Source: Acidobacteriota bacterium
Lineage (GTDB): Bacteria > Acidobacteriota > Polarisedimenticolia > Gp22-AA2
Length of the DNA stretch: 41,270 nucleotides
Direction: 5' to 3'
NCBI GenBank assembly: GCA_003223135.1
Contig: QHXX01000025.1
Location: forward strand, 1 to 41,270
The translations under genes were made by a program, and so were the position numbers. Below, piece after piece: positions 23,376 to 32,093 of the stretch (position 1 is the stretch's first letter; the number at the start of each line of letters is the position of its first letter). The notes under the pieces were generated by a model. That model was not told where the DNA came from. It did not search any database and saw only the letters and a list, made by a program, of their open reading frames with translations.

Positions 23376-24797
23376 ATGCCGGACACGGCAGCACGCGCGG
23401 GAGGTGCGTTGGCCTGGCCGGTTCGCCTCCTCGTCGTCTCGGATTTCAGCGGCGGGCGCGATCGCAGGGAGATCCGACGCGCCGACGGTACGCCCATCGA
23501 CGACCTCCTCGCGGCGACCGCGCCAAGGATCACGATCGGCTCCTTGCCTCCGGGCGAGCTGGAGTTCCGACGCCTGGCCGATTTCGCTCCGGAAAGTCTG
23601 CGGAGCTCGCTTCCCGGTCGCGATGGAGAGGCGCCGTCCGCGTCCGACCTCGACAGCGCCCTGCACGCCCCCGCCTTCCAGTCGATCGAGTCGGCCTGGA
23701 GGGGGCTCGCTTTCCTCCTCGCGCAGGTGGCGGCCGCGCCCGGCGGCAGCGGCGACGCGCACGGCGCGGCCCGCGTGGATCTGATCGACATCGATACCTC
23801 CGCCCTGCGGCGCTCACCTGAGATCCTGTTCTCCGCCGCGTTCGGCGACCCCGCGAGACATTACACGGCGATCCTGATCGATCTGGATCTCGGCGCCGCT
23901 CCGGCCGACGGAGCGTTTCTCGAAGCGCTCGCGACGCAGGCGGAAAGACGTCGCACGCCCGCGCTCTTGGGGACGGCGCCGGCTCTGCTCGGTCTCCAGC
24001 ACGCCGCCCACCTTCCGGGAATTCTCGATCCCGCCGCACGGCTGGACGCGGCTCTGAACGGAGCTTGGCGGACATTCCGCGAATCCGACGCTGCCCGATG
24101 GATCGGCCTGACCGTGAACCGCATCCTGCTGCGCTCGCCCTACACGCAGGATACCGCCGGCCATCAGGAGAGCGCCTCCCCCGCCCGCCCGGGCGACTAC
24201 CTGTGGGGCAGGGGGATCTGGCTTGCCGGAGCGGACCTTTTGCGCAGCGCGCGGGACCAGGGGCATCCTCTGGCGCTCTCGGGCATCTTTCCGGAGCGCT
24301 TCCACCTCGGTCGGCCCTTATGGTCCTGGAAGGGCGCCGGCGGCGCCCGGCAGTCATCGGCGATCGAGGCCGCCTTCGACCAGGACGCGGTGCAACGGTT
24401 CGTCCGCGCCGGTCTCAGTCCGATCCTCGAGCCCGCGGGAGCCGGCACCGCCGTTCTTCCCCTCGTGGTCAACGCCTTCCGTCCCGACCCGCGGCGGATT
24501 CCCGTGGAAGGGACTCTGGCGCACACATTGATCCTGGCGCATTTCGTCTCTGCGATCGCCCGGGCCGCGCCGCTTCTGGCCGCCGAGCCCGACGACAAGG
24601 CGGCCGGCGCGCTCCTCCGGGGCGAGCTCAGTTCGGCCCTCGGACCTCGATTTGCGGGCGAGACGGCTACGGCCCTCGAGGCGTCCATCGAACGAAAGGC
24701 GCAGGAACGGATCGCCAGCGCCTCTTTGCGCGGCGATCTGACCGGCAGCGGAAGGGACGAGGAAATCCAGATCTCCATCCCGCTGTCGATGGGGTGA
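23376..24797 (+). CDS. TssB-TssC fusion-like T6SS sheath protein, first copy
   Basis: This 473-residue protein starts at the ATG at 23376, which has AGGAGAG five bases upstream. Residues 14-80 read like the T6SS small sheath protein TssB (PVRLLVVSDFSGG, then ELEFRRLADFAPESL). From residue 90 it reads like the large sheath protein TssC: LHAPAFQSIESAWRGLAFLL, FGDPARHYTAILIDLDL, TPALLGTAPALLGLQ, WRTFRESDAARWIGLTVNRILLRSPY and YLWGRGIWLAGADLL. In ordinary T6SS these are separate proteins that interlock into the contractile tube. Here both are shortened and joined. A specialised sheath element, cap or adaptor is inferred; that it polymerises is not shown. Confidence 0.72.
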   Translation: MPDTAARAGGALAWPVRLLVVSDFSGGRDRREIRRADGTPIDDLLAATAPRITIGSLPPGELEFRRLADFAPESLRSSLPGRDGEAPSASDLDSALHAPAFQSIESAWRGLAFLLAQVAAAPGGSGDAHGAARVDLIDIDTSALRRSPEILFSAAFGDPARHYTAILIDLDLGAAPADGAFLEALATQAERRRTPALLGTAPALLGLQHAAHLPGILDPAARLDAALNGAWRTFRESDAARWIGLTVNRILLRSPYTQDTAGHQESASPARPGDYLWGRGIWLAGADLLRSARDQGHPLALSGIFPERFHLGRPLWSWKGAGGARQSSAIEAAFDQDAVQRFVRAGLSPILEPAGAGTAVLPLVVNAFRPDPRRIPVEGTLAHTLILAHFVSAIARAAPLLAAEPDDKAAGALLRGELSSALGPRFAGETATALEASIERKAQERIASASLRGDLTGSGRDEEIQISIPLSMG

Positions 24798-24801
24798 CGT
24801 C

Positions 24802-26361
24802 GTGGCGGAACCGTCTCCGGAAACCGGTCGTCCTTTTGCTCTGACCATCGTCGCCGATCTCGGGGCGACCACCCGGCGCTCGTCCGAGCCTCTGCCGATA
24901 CAGCCCGGAGGGGCGCAGGACCTGTTCGCCGCGCTCAGGCCGCGCCTCGAGCTCCGCACGCCGGACCGGCTGACGGGTGCCGTCCGCAAGGTGGCCTGGA
25001 CCCCGGAGTTCACGTCTCTGCGTGGCTTCGACTTCGAGTCGCTCCTCGATCGGTTTCCGCCGGCGATCCCCCTGATCGCCTGGCGAAAGCGCCTCATTGA
25101 AGCGTCGCGCGCGGGGTCCGGTCCCGCGGGACTCCTCGACGCCCTGGACTCGCTCTGGCCCGACGTCCCGACAGCACCCCGCCCGACCTCGCGCCCGGCC
25201 TCAACGGCCCCGGGACCGCGCCCCTCCGGAACCGGGGAGGTCGAAGCACTTCTCGATTTTCTGGAAGGACCCGCAGCGCCACCGGAAACGCCGGCCGCGC
25301 CCACGGCCGCTCTCGGCCTGCGCGAGCGGCTGAATTTCCTCCTCGGGATGTCAGGGACCCCCTGGGAGGCGAGGCTGCGCCAGGGTCTCACCGCGGTCGA
25401 CGAGGCGCTGGGACGGCAGATCGAGACCATCCTGCGCGACCCCGTCTTTCGCGACCTCGAGGCCGCGTGGCGCTCGCTCGGTGCCATCGTCGAGGCGGCC
25501 GACCTGCGGCGCGGCGACCTGCGGCTCTACGCTCTGCCGGCCACGCGCGCCGAGGCCCCGGAGGCGCTCGCGGCGTTGCTCCAAAGGCACGAGTCCGGCT
25601 GGGCAAGGGCGAGCGCCGGCGGGGCATTCCTGGTCGATCATCCGATCGGGACCGACGAGACCTCCACCGGGATCCTGGGCGCCGCGGTCCTCCTCGCGTC
25701 GGCCGTTCCAGGCCGGGTGCTCCTGCCGCTCCACCCCGATCTCCTCGGCGACGGCGCGGACCACGCCGCGGCCCGTCCGGGGCCGGTCGCAGACCTTGCG
25801 GGTTCGGAGGCGCTGGCCGGGTTGCGGGAACTCACGGCCGCGGTGGGCGGACGCCGAATCGTCCTGACCTGCAACCGCTTCCTGTACCGCTCGCCCTATC
25901 TGCCGGAAGACTACCCGGCCGCCATCGGCACCTTCCGGGAAGACATCGCAGGTGCTTACGGACCGTACGCCAGCGCCATTTGGATCGCCGGCAGGGCGAT
26001 GGCCGAGACGATCCGCCGCGAAGGCGCCGCAGCGGCGCTTCTGATCGACGCTCCGGTCGTGGGGCGCGTCGCGCTCCGTCCGCTGGGGAGCCCGCAGGAC
26101 CCGGAACACATGGTGCCGCTCGAATACGTTCTGAGCGTGCCCGAGACGCGCCTTCTGCTCGACGCGGGGCTCGCGGTCCTTACCTGCGATCGCGACCGTG
26201 ATGACGTCGTCCTTCGCGGGCTCGGCGCTCCCGGCACGGCGGTCGCGGATGCGCAAGCGCAGGGCCCGGCACGCACCGAGGGGAAAGCGGCCGAAGGGTT
26301 GTCCTCGCGCCTCAACATCCACCTCCCCCGGCCCGTGAAGGAGGAGGAGCCGCTCTCATGA
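24802..26361 (+). CDS. TssB-TssC fusion-like T6SS sheath protein, second copy
   Basis: This protein has 519 residues from the GTG at 24802, four bases after the first copy. The N-terminal 85 residues follow the TssB plan (FALTIVADLG, WTPEFTSLRGFDFESLLDRF). A Pro/Ala/Thr-rich linker (about 122-170) follows, and then a TssC-like part: ILRDPVFRDLEAAWRSLGAIVE at 210-231, ILTCNRFLYRSPY, and AYGPYASAIWIAGRAMAETI. It is more divergent than its neighbour, and its low-complexity insert separates the two halves. The copies are probably ancient tandem duplicates that now work as a pair. The stop overlaps the next start. Confidence 0.68.
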   Translation: MAEPSPETGRPFALTIVADLGATTRRSSEPLPIQPGGAQDLFAALRPRLELRTPDRLTGAVRKVAWTPEFTSLRGFDFESLLDRFPPAIPLIAWRKRLIEASRAGSGPAGLLDALDSLWPDVPTAPRPTSRPASTAPGPRPSGTGEVEALLDFLEGPAAPPETPAAPTAALGLRERLNFLLGMSGTPWEARLRQGLTAVDEALGRQIETILRDPVFRDLEAAWRSLGAIVEAADLRRGDLRLYALPATRAEAPEALAALLQRHESGWARASAGGAFLVDHPIGTDETSTGILGAAVLLASAVPGRVLLPLHPDLLGDGADHAAARPGPVADLAGSEALAGLRELTAAVGGRRIVLTCNRFLYRSPYLPEDYPAAIGTFREDIAGAYGPYASAIWIAGRAMAETIRREGAAAALLIDAPVVGRVALRPLGSPQDPEHMVPLEYVLSVPETRLLLDAGLAVLTCDRDRDDVVLRGLGAPGTAVADAQAQGPARTEGKAAEGLSSRLNIHLPRPVKEEEPLS

Positions 26362-27626
26362 TGATCGACATCCTCGAAGAGCACCTCGAGGAGCTCTCCT
26401 GGCTTTACGACACGCGCGCCCATCTTCTCCATTCGTACGAGGTCGACCTGTCGCGTCTGGCGGAGTGGGACGAGCGCTGGCTGGCGCACCTCGACGGGCT
26501 TTTGATCGGCGGGGAGGCCTCACGGTCGATCGTCGAGCGCGGCCTGGCGGAGGGAGACGCGGGGTCGGCCTGCGCGGCCGGCGCCGTGCTGGCCTGCTGG
26601 GGGGGCGAGCGCGACCGGAGTCCTCTGGAAGCCACCCTGCAGGATCCGGGCTTCGCGTCTCGGGGCCCCTTCGTGCTCGGGCTGTGTCTTGCGCCCGTCG
26701 AGACCCACGAGAAATGGCTGGCGGGCTGGATCCGGTCCGACACCCCGGGGTTGCGCGCCGCGGCCGCGGAGGTCAGCCGCTTCCGCGGGATCGCTCCGCC
26801 TGTCGATGTGCTTCGGGCGCTCCTGCGCGTCGGCGATCAGCCGGAAGAGGCGGTGGTGGCGGCCCTGGGCCTGGTCGGCGGGTCGAAGATCTCCGGATGC
26901 AACGCCTGCGTCGAGGCGTTGTTCGAATCGGCCTCGCCTGTCGTCCGGAAGACCGCCCTCGAAGCCGCCGTGCTCCTGGGTTTCCGGGGCGCGAGCGACA
27001 GGTGGCGGGCGTCGCTGAAACAGGCGGGAGCGGCCTCCCCTCTGGATCTCGAAACGCTCGGCGCCTTCGGCGCGCCCGAGGACGCGCGGTTCCTGATCGG
27101 ACTTCTGGATCAGATCGACCTGGCGCCGGCGGCGCTGCGCGCCCTCGGCTGGCTCGGGTCCGTTGCGGCCGCCGAGCCGGTCATTGCCCGGATGGCCGAC
27201 CGGAAGCTGGGCCGCCCGGCGGGGCACGCGTTCTCGCTCATCTTCGGAGTCGATCTCGCGGCGGAAAAGCTGGTGCCGCCCGCCGCCGGGGGGGACGACG
27301 AAGACCTCGAGCTGGATCCGTACGCGGGCCTGCCCGTTCCCGATAAGGCGGCCGTCGCTTCGTGGTGGCGCTCAAACGGAGCGCGCTTCGGCCGCACCGG
27401 CCGCCTGCGCTCGGGAAGGCCCTTCTCGACTTCCGAGTCCACAGCGCTTCTGCGCTCGGGTCCCCTCGCCGACCGGCAGACGGCCGCGCTCGAGATCGCC
27501 TTCCACGCGAAGGAGACCCCGCGTCTCGAAACCCGCGATCTCGCGACGCGCCAGCAGACCTGGATCGCGCGACATCTCGAGTCCCCATCCCCGGTCGCGG
27601 CCGGCGGGGCGCGGAAGACGACCTGA
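26358..27626 (+). CDS. TIGR02270 family HEAT-like protein, T6SS-associated
   Basis: This 422-residue protein has an ATG at 26358 that overlaps the preceding stop and a strong GGAGGAG site. The opening MIDILEEHLEELSWLYDTRA and DERWLAHLDGLLIGG, and the end LPVPDKAAVASWWRSNGARFGRTGRLRSGRP, match the TIGR02270 family as I remember it: uncharacterised proteins, several per genome in Myxococcus and present in Pseudomonas, often next to T6SS genes. Residues 60-290 look like HEAT helical repeats (LRAAAAEVSRFRGIAPP, VRKTALEAAVLLGFRGA). A binding or adaptor role is likely. No signal peptide is present. Its stop faces the HExxH gene with only seven bases between. Confidence 0.78.
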   Translation: MMIDILEEHLEELSWLYDTRAHLLHSYEVDLSRLAEWDERWLAHLDGLLIGGEASRSIVERGLAEGDAGSACAAGAVLACWGGERDRSPLEATLQDPGFASRGPFVLGLCLAPVETHEKWLAGWIRSDTPGLRAAAAEVSRFRGIAPPVDVLRALLRVGDQPEEAVVAALGLVGGSKISGCNACVEALFESASPVVRKTALEAAVLLGFRGASDRWRASLKQAGAASPLDLETLGAFGAPEDARFLIGLLDQIDLAPAALRALGWLGSVAAAEPVIARMADRKLGRPAGHAFSLIFGVDLAAEKLVPPAAGGDDEDLELDPYAGLPVPDKAAVASWWRSNGARFGRTGRLRSGRPFSTSESTALLRSGPLADRQTAALEIAFHAKETPRLETRDLATRQQTWIARHLESPSPVAAGGARKTT

Positions 27627-27633
27627 TCGCCGA

Positions 27634-28584
27634 TCAGTCGCGCCACGGGTCGCCGCCCGGCCCACCTCTCCAGAGGCGCCCATTGACACGAGCCCGTTCC
27701 AGATCCTGGATTCTATCGGCGTATCTCTGCAGCTCCAGGGCATGAAGCGCGTCCGCGCGCCGGCTCGCCTCCGGCCCCCAGATGCTCCCGCGCACCAGAG
27801 TCTCGAAACCCAGCCCGCTGCGAGGCTGGTCCAGCTCCGTCTCCACGTTGCGGGGCAACCGGTGTCCCTCGAAATAGTACGACAGCGACCGTCGTTCAAT
27901 CGATTGTCTGTCGATGAGATAGCGCCGGCTCAGCTCGTCGCCGAGAAGCCGGGCCGGCATGAAGGACACCGCAAGATCGATGGAGTCGCGCACGTGATGC
28001 AGCTCGTGCTCCAGGACCAGGGCGAAGATCGCGCTGTTCGTGGAATCGACCTCCGGGCGGTAACTCTCCAGCACGAACACCTCGATGGCCACCACGACCT
28101 GGATGTTCCCGCCCAGAAACTGGCAGTGCGGCTCGGTCAGGCCGCGAAGGTTCACCTCCCGCCACTGCGCTCCGAAGTCCGGAAAGTCGAGGTAGAAGTG
28201 AGCCATCGTGAGCCCGCGCGTGATCGCCAGTCCGCCGCGCACCTGAACAGAGGAGCCGCTGGCGAGGGGAGGGAGCTGTCGACTCTTTTCTCTGATGAGG
28301 CGATCCGTATCGACAAAATGCGGCATTCGGGGGGAGACGCCGGAGGGGATTTGGATCCGCGGCAGCCGCTCCGGTTGCAGAGGCGAGGGATTCAGGTACT
28401 CGATTCGCGGGGTGAACGGACTCGCGCCGACGCCGGCGGCGGCCCGCAGGGCCGAGCCCAGGTCGAGGGTCATCCCTCTGAAGAATCCGGGCGGGCTCAT
28501 CTGCAGTTCACGCCAAGTCCCCTCCTCAGGGGCGCCTCCCCCCCTGGCCGACGTGGCGCGAGAGGATCGTCCGGGGCGCGGCAT
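27634..28584 (-). CDS. HExxH-motif protein, candidate zinc peptidase or T6SS effector
   Basis: With the ATG at 28584 (AGGGG five bases upstream) the protein has 316 residues; Met29 (28500) and Met38 (28473) are alternative starts. No signal peptide is seen. The central segment VLEHELHHVRDSIDLAV holds a zinc-metallopeptidase signature with His193, Glu194 and His197, preceded by beta strands (GGNIQVVVAIEVFVLES). The motif is commoner than a true peptidase fold, so activity is not certain. I recognise no wider family. Standing last in the vgrG-led string next to another unknown protein, it could be a delivered toxin, but a housekeeping role in the secretion locus is also possible. Confidence 0.6.
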   Translation of the reverse strand: MPRPGRSSRATSARGGGAPEEGTWRELQMSPPGFFRGMTLDLGSALRAAAGVGASPFTPRIEYLNPSPLQPERLPRIQIPSGVSPRMPHFVDTDRLIREKSRQLPPLASGSSVQVRGGLAITRGLTMAHFYLDFPDFGAQWREVNLRGLTEPHCQFLGGNIQVVVAIEVFVLESYRPEVDSTNSAIFALVLEHELHHVRDSIDLAVSFMPARLLGDELSRRYLIDRQSIERRSLSYYFEGHRLPRNVETELDQPRSGLGFETLVRGSIWGPEASRRADALHALELQRYADRIQDLERARVNGRLWRGGPGGDPWRD

Positions 28585-28612
28585 TGAGGCCCCTGCTCCG
28601 GGGTCGAATCGT

Positions 28613-29473
28613 TCAGTGGCCCTGTCGCGTCGTGGCCCTTGGAGGGCAGGGAACGGAAACGGGTGGATGGGCCGCGAAGTCTGCTTCGCATTGAGAGTCT
28701 CTGATGATCTGCCCCATCCAGGAGACCTTCGCATAGGGGGAGAACTCGTTGGCCCACGACAGAAACCTCGTGTCGTCGAGAGGCCTGAACGAGGCGTTCG
28801 CCAGCATCTGCTGGATCCGGTCGATGTCGCAACTGTTCGCCTGTTCGGGAGCGACGAACTGCGGATCGCAGCGAGGCGGCAACCGAAAGCCGGGGTTGTA
28901 GCACATTCCGTTCGGCGGGACCGGGCGCTCCATATCCGTCGGAATCCTTAACCCGATGGTGACGAACCCCACGACCTTCCTCCCCCGCCAGCATTGGGAC
29001 AGCAGGTTCAAAAGAGCGGTCCCGCCGCTTCCCCGCCCCGCTTCGCACCCCATCAGATAGATCGTCGGCAAATCGTTCCGCTGCCGCGTTTCATCCCCTC
29101 CGGCCACGAAGCGACCGATCGCCAGCAGGGACGCGCGGAACGCCTCGAAGTTCCGGGCCGAGAGGTCCGTGTGCCCGTCCCCGTCCACGAAGAAGCCGCC
29201 CGGCCAGCCGTGGGCAAACATGGCGAGGCGGTCGATCTGCCCCGCTCCCGCGGTCGATCCCAGAGAGGGTTGCGCCCGACGGATGTCGTCGGGTATCGGA
29301 ACTCCCCGCTGAAGCCGGGCGGCCAGGTCCGCCAGAGTTTGGAATGGGATTCCGATCTGCCAGCCCTGCTGCCCGCGGAACGGCGTCATGAGGCTCCGGG
29401 GGTTACTCGGGACGCGGGCATCCTCGCAGACGAGCCCGAGATCGTTGTGCATTGCCCAGACGCTAACGCCCAC
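28613..29473 (-). CDS. Unknown protein with a caspase/CHAT-like His-Cys pattern
   Basis: I place the start at the GTG at 29473 (AGGAG 11 bases upstream, 286 residues). TTG at 29542 or ATG at 29452 are alternatives. It lacks a signal peptide. The segment IDRLAMFAHGWPGGFFVDGDG followed some 45 residues later by LPTIYLMGCEAGRGSGGTALLNLLS has the order seen in cysteine peptidases of the caspase/CHAT/C80 type: strand-His-Gly, then strand-x-Cys, with His88 and Cys143. The resemblance is at motif level only. Its place between an exported protein and an HExxH protein makes it a candidate cytosolic effector or processing enzyme. Confidence 0.55.
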   Translation of the reverse strand: MGVSVWAMHNDLGLVCEDARVPSNPRSLMTPFRGQQGWQIGIPFQTLADLAARLQRGVPIPDDIRRAQPSLGSTAGAGQIDRLAMFAHGWPGGFFVDGDGHTDLSARNFEAFRASLLAIGRFVAGGDETRQRNDLPTIYLMGCEAGRGSGGTALLNLLSQCWRGRKVVGFVTIGLRIPTDMERPVPPNGMCYNPGFRLPPRCDPQFVAPEQANSCDIDRIQQMLANASFRPLDDTRFLSWANEFSPYAKVSWMGQIIRDSQCEADFAAHPPVSVPCPPRATTRQGH

Positions 29474-29545
29474 GGTCCCGCGCTCTCCTCTCCAGCATAC
29501 CGCCCATCCATGGCGGATCGCCTCGACTCCTGCTCCCGGCAACCC

Positions 29546-30541
29546 TCACCGCTTCGCCTTCACGGAGAATGTTCCCGCGGGAACCTTCAGGCTGCCTTCC
29601 ACGGCCGCCTGTTCCGGCACACTTTCGGTGGAGCTCTCGTAGGTCACCCAGGCCCGGTAGGCCCCGGTCCCCAGATACAGGCGACGCTGCAGCCTTAAGG
29701 AGAAGACGATTTCCCCCCCAGGCGCCAGCTCCACCATCGAACGGAGTGCACCGCCGCGGTCGGCCTCCCGGGGCTTTTGTTGTGAAACCTCTCCTCGTGT
29801 CAGTCGAACGAATTTCATGTCTCCCTCGTCCTCCTTGCCCGGAGGGAGCTCCTTGTCCACCGTGACTTGCAGTCCGACCTTCTCGTCGCTCGCCGCGGCG
29901 GCCGGGTTCTGGATCCGGATCGGTGCCGGTCCCGAATTCCGCAGCGTGAGCGTCACGGCGAGGTTCTCCTGCGGGGTCAGCGTGCCGGGTTCGCAGATGG
30001 CCGTGCCCCTCAACGTGGCTTGAGGATGATCCAGCATCCGTTTCGCGAGCGCCAGCATCGACTCATCGAACCGCTTGATCGCTTGAGGGAACGACTCCGA
30101 CAGGGGAAAGGAGGCCAGCGAGTCGATGTCTTCGCCCGTTCGACCGAGCCCGAAGGTCATGAACCTCGTTCCCCGCGGCACGGTCATCCCTTTCAGGGCC
30201 GACGCCTCGTCCACTGCCGACACCGCGAGCGCCTTCAGCGTCTCCGCCTCCGCGGCGGGCAATGGGGTCGCATACCTCCCGATCTCCGCCCGGTCCGGCA
30301 GGTCCACGCCCACGACGCTCCCCGTGATCTTCAGAAGGCAGCCGTGGTCCGGCGTGATCACCTGCTTGATCGACCCCGGAGGAGCCATCGGTCGTTCGTA
30401 AGTGATGAACCAGGATGCCATGTTTCCGCTCCTTGTCCCGGCTGTCGGCGCCGGGGCGGCGCGCCGGTCGGAGTGTCCCCGCAGAACGGCGACGATTGCG
30501 CCTCCCGCGAGAACGGCCGCAATGACGTGGTTTCGCTTCAT
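29546..30541 (-). CDS. Exported or membrane-anchored protein, candidate immunity protein
   Basis: This 331-residue protein has a short N-terminal hydrophobic segment (VIAAVLAGGAIVAVLRG, residues 6-22) that could be a signal peptide or inner-membrane anchor, placing the rest in the periplasm. Residues 40-180 contain FITYERPMAPPGSIKQVITPD and helices. Residues 180-330 look like an Ig-type beta sandwich (LAVTLTLRNSGPAPIRIQNP, VTYESSTESVPEQAAVEGSLKV), an arrangement also used by some protease inhibitors. The gene follows the metalloprotease effector gene by 42 bases on the same strand, the usual position of a cognate immunity gene. The immunity role is inferred from position and predicted location, and no known family was recognised. 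Confidence 0.5.
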   Translation of the reverse strand: MKRNHVIAAVLAGGAIVAVLRGHSDRRAAPAPTAGTRSGNMASWFITYERPMAPPGSIKQVITPDHGCLLKITGSVVGVDLPDRAEIGRYATPLPAAEAETLKALAVSAVDEASALKGMTVPRGTRFMTFGLGRTGEDIDSLASFPLSESFPQAIKRFDESMLALAKRMLDHPQATLRGTAICEPGTLTPQENLAVTLTLRNSGPAPIRIQNPAAAASDEKVGLQVTVDKELPPGKEDEGDMKFVRLTRGEVSQQKPREADRGGALRSMVELAPGGEIVFSLRLQRRLYLGTGAYRAWVTYESSTESVPEQAAVEGSLKVPAGTFSVKAKR

Positions 30542-30583
30542 CGGTGCGGGGCCCCTCGGCAGGTTCGTCCGGTTCCGCTCCTC

Positions 30584-32080
30584 TCACGCGGGGATCAGCT
30601 TGTATTTCTTGTCCTTCACCCCCTCGAGGAATCTCGTGTGGATGCTCTTGCCGCTGGCCGGATGTCTCTCCCAGTGTGCCTGCATCACCTTCGTTCCCCT
30701 CTGCATGACGCTCCCGGGCACGTCGTAGCACTCCCTGATCGTCGAGCCTGTGGCGTACTCATCCTCCATTCCGATCGTATGGCCGAACTCGTGCGCATGC
30801 ACCACTCCGCCGTTCCCTTCATTCCCGCTGAGTCTTTCATACCAGTTCGAGCTGTCCCACCAGCCCGGATTACCGCCGGCCGACGGCACGCCGGCCGGAG
30901 CGCCGGGCCAGAGTTTGACGATGACATGCTGTCCGCCCGACACGAATGAGCACTTGACGCGGACCGGAAAGATACAACATCCTCCGGGGCAGTTGCACGT
31001 GTCGCCCCTCTGGCAATTGATCCGGTGCTCCTTCCACTTCCGGTCCCAGGTGCTTTCGATCTCGCTCTTCCACTTCTTCATCGCGCGCTGCAATCTCTTG
31101 CCCGTCTTCACGTGACGCTGCGGCGTAATTTTCATTTTGCAGTGGATCTGAAAAACACCCTTCTTGACGCTGATGTCGTAGCCATACTCGCCCGACACGA
31201 AGTTCCCCGTCCCCCGGATGACCTTCTTCTTCCCGAACGAAAGACCGAAGATCGTGAATACGGGAACCGTGACTTCCTGGAGTACTTCCGCCCGATTCAG
31301 GTTGGCGGGGACGTAGACCCGGTCGTTGAACTCCTGCGGCACCTCGATCTCGAGCTCGTTGGAGGACTCCTTGACGCCCCCTCCGCCGTGCGCCTTCACC
31401 TTGAGCTTGGTGGGGTTCTTGTTCCAGGGCCCGTTCCGGGTGATCCAGTCGATCTCGACGGCGTTGCCGCTGACTTTTCCCTTGACCAAATCGTGCATCG
31501 CCTTCAATCCGGTCTTGTGGATGACGTGGGCGACGGGCACGCCGTCCGGGTAGTTCTCGGTCTTGGTCCGGATCTTGACCATATCGCCGCATTTCAGCTT
31601 GGGGTCGCTCCAGCGGACCTCGACGATCTTCCACTTGTCGTAGTTCAGCGGCTTCGCCGGCCCCGGCTTCGGCGGCTGCATGTTCACGCCCGGGATGGTG
31701 TTGACCGGCATGCTCCCGCCGTTCTGCAGCATCATGTCGAGCTGTCGGAAGACGTTCGAGCCGTCCGCCTTCACGTCCATGGAGAAGCTCTGCGGGTTCG
31801 CCGATCCCTTGATCTTGTTCGACACTACGCCCATGAGGGAGCCCGCCTCGTCACCGCTGCTCATGGCGTATTTGGAGGTCTTGATCATGATTGGATTCCC
31901 GTCTGCCTTGACCGTGCTCGCCGTGTCCGCCGCGTTCGAGGACATGGCGATGTTGGGATAAGGAAGCGGAATCGGGCTCGGGGCGGCGGGGGTCTTGCAG
32001 ACGTCGGGGAAGGCCTGACTGATCCCGTTGCTGGACTGGTGGACGACCGTCATCATGTTCACGGTCACGGTTGCCGGCAT
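30584..32080 (-). CDS. DUF4150 (PAAR-like) spike protein fused to a metzincin-like zinc protease
   Basis: The protein has 498 residues from the ATG at 32080 (GAGG seven bases upstream); longer reading frames run into the neighbour. Residues 1-125 have the DUF4150 signature: AFPDVCKTPAAPSPIPLPYPN, IAMSSNAADTAS, ADGNPIMIKTSKY and MSSGDEAGSLMGVVS. DUF4150 domains act like PAAR, capping VgrG and carrying effectors. Residues 140-380 are a beta-rich linker with many lysines and a Cys cluster (INCQRGDTCNCPGGCCIF). The C-terminal part has HAHEFGHTIGMEDEY, an HExxHxxGxxD zinc site (His430, Glu431, His434, Asp440) as in snapalysin-like metzincins. It is therefore a probable self-delivering T6SS protease toxin. 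Confidence 0.82.
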   Translation of the reverse strand: MPATVTVNMMTVVHQSSNGISQAFPDVCKTPAAPSPIPLPYPNIAMSSNAADTASTVKADGNPIMIKTSKYAMSSGDEAGSLMGVVSNKIKGSANPQSFSMDVKADGSNVFRQLDMMLQNGGSMPVNTIPGVNMQPPKPGPAKPLNYDKWKIVEVRWSDPKLKCGDMVKIRTKTENYPDGVPVAHVIHKTGLKAMHDLVKGKVSGNAVEIDWITRNGPWNKNPTKLKVKAHGGGGVKESSNELEIEVPQEFNDRVYVPANLNRAEVLQEVTVPVFTIFGLSFGKKKVIRGTGNFVSGEYGYDISVKKGVFQIHCKMKITPQRHVKTGKRLQRAMKKWKSEIESTWDRKWKEHRINCQRGDTCNCPGGCCIFPVRVKCSFVSGGQHVIVKLWPGAPAGVPSAGGNPGWWDSSNWYERLSGNEGNGGVVHAHEFGHTIGMEDEYATGSTIRECYDVPGSVMQRGTKVMQAHWERHPASGKSIHTRFLEGVKDKKYKLIPA

Positions 32081-32093
32081 TTCGTTGCCTCTC

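Noticed and set aside
22669-23394. N-terminal extension of the pseudokinase frame
   Set aside because: The added residues lack any similarity or coding pattern. The ATG at 22668 has a ribosome site and a promoter close by.
23115-23762. Minus-strand frame of 215 codons ahead of the sheath-fusion gene
   Set aside because: Its first half is antisense to the TssB-like region and the rest crosses the inverted repeat. There is no recognisable protein.
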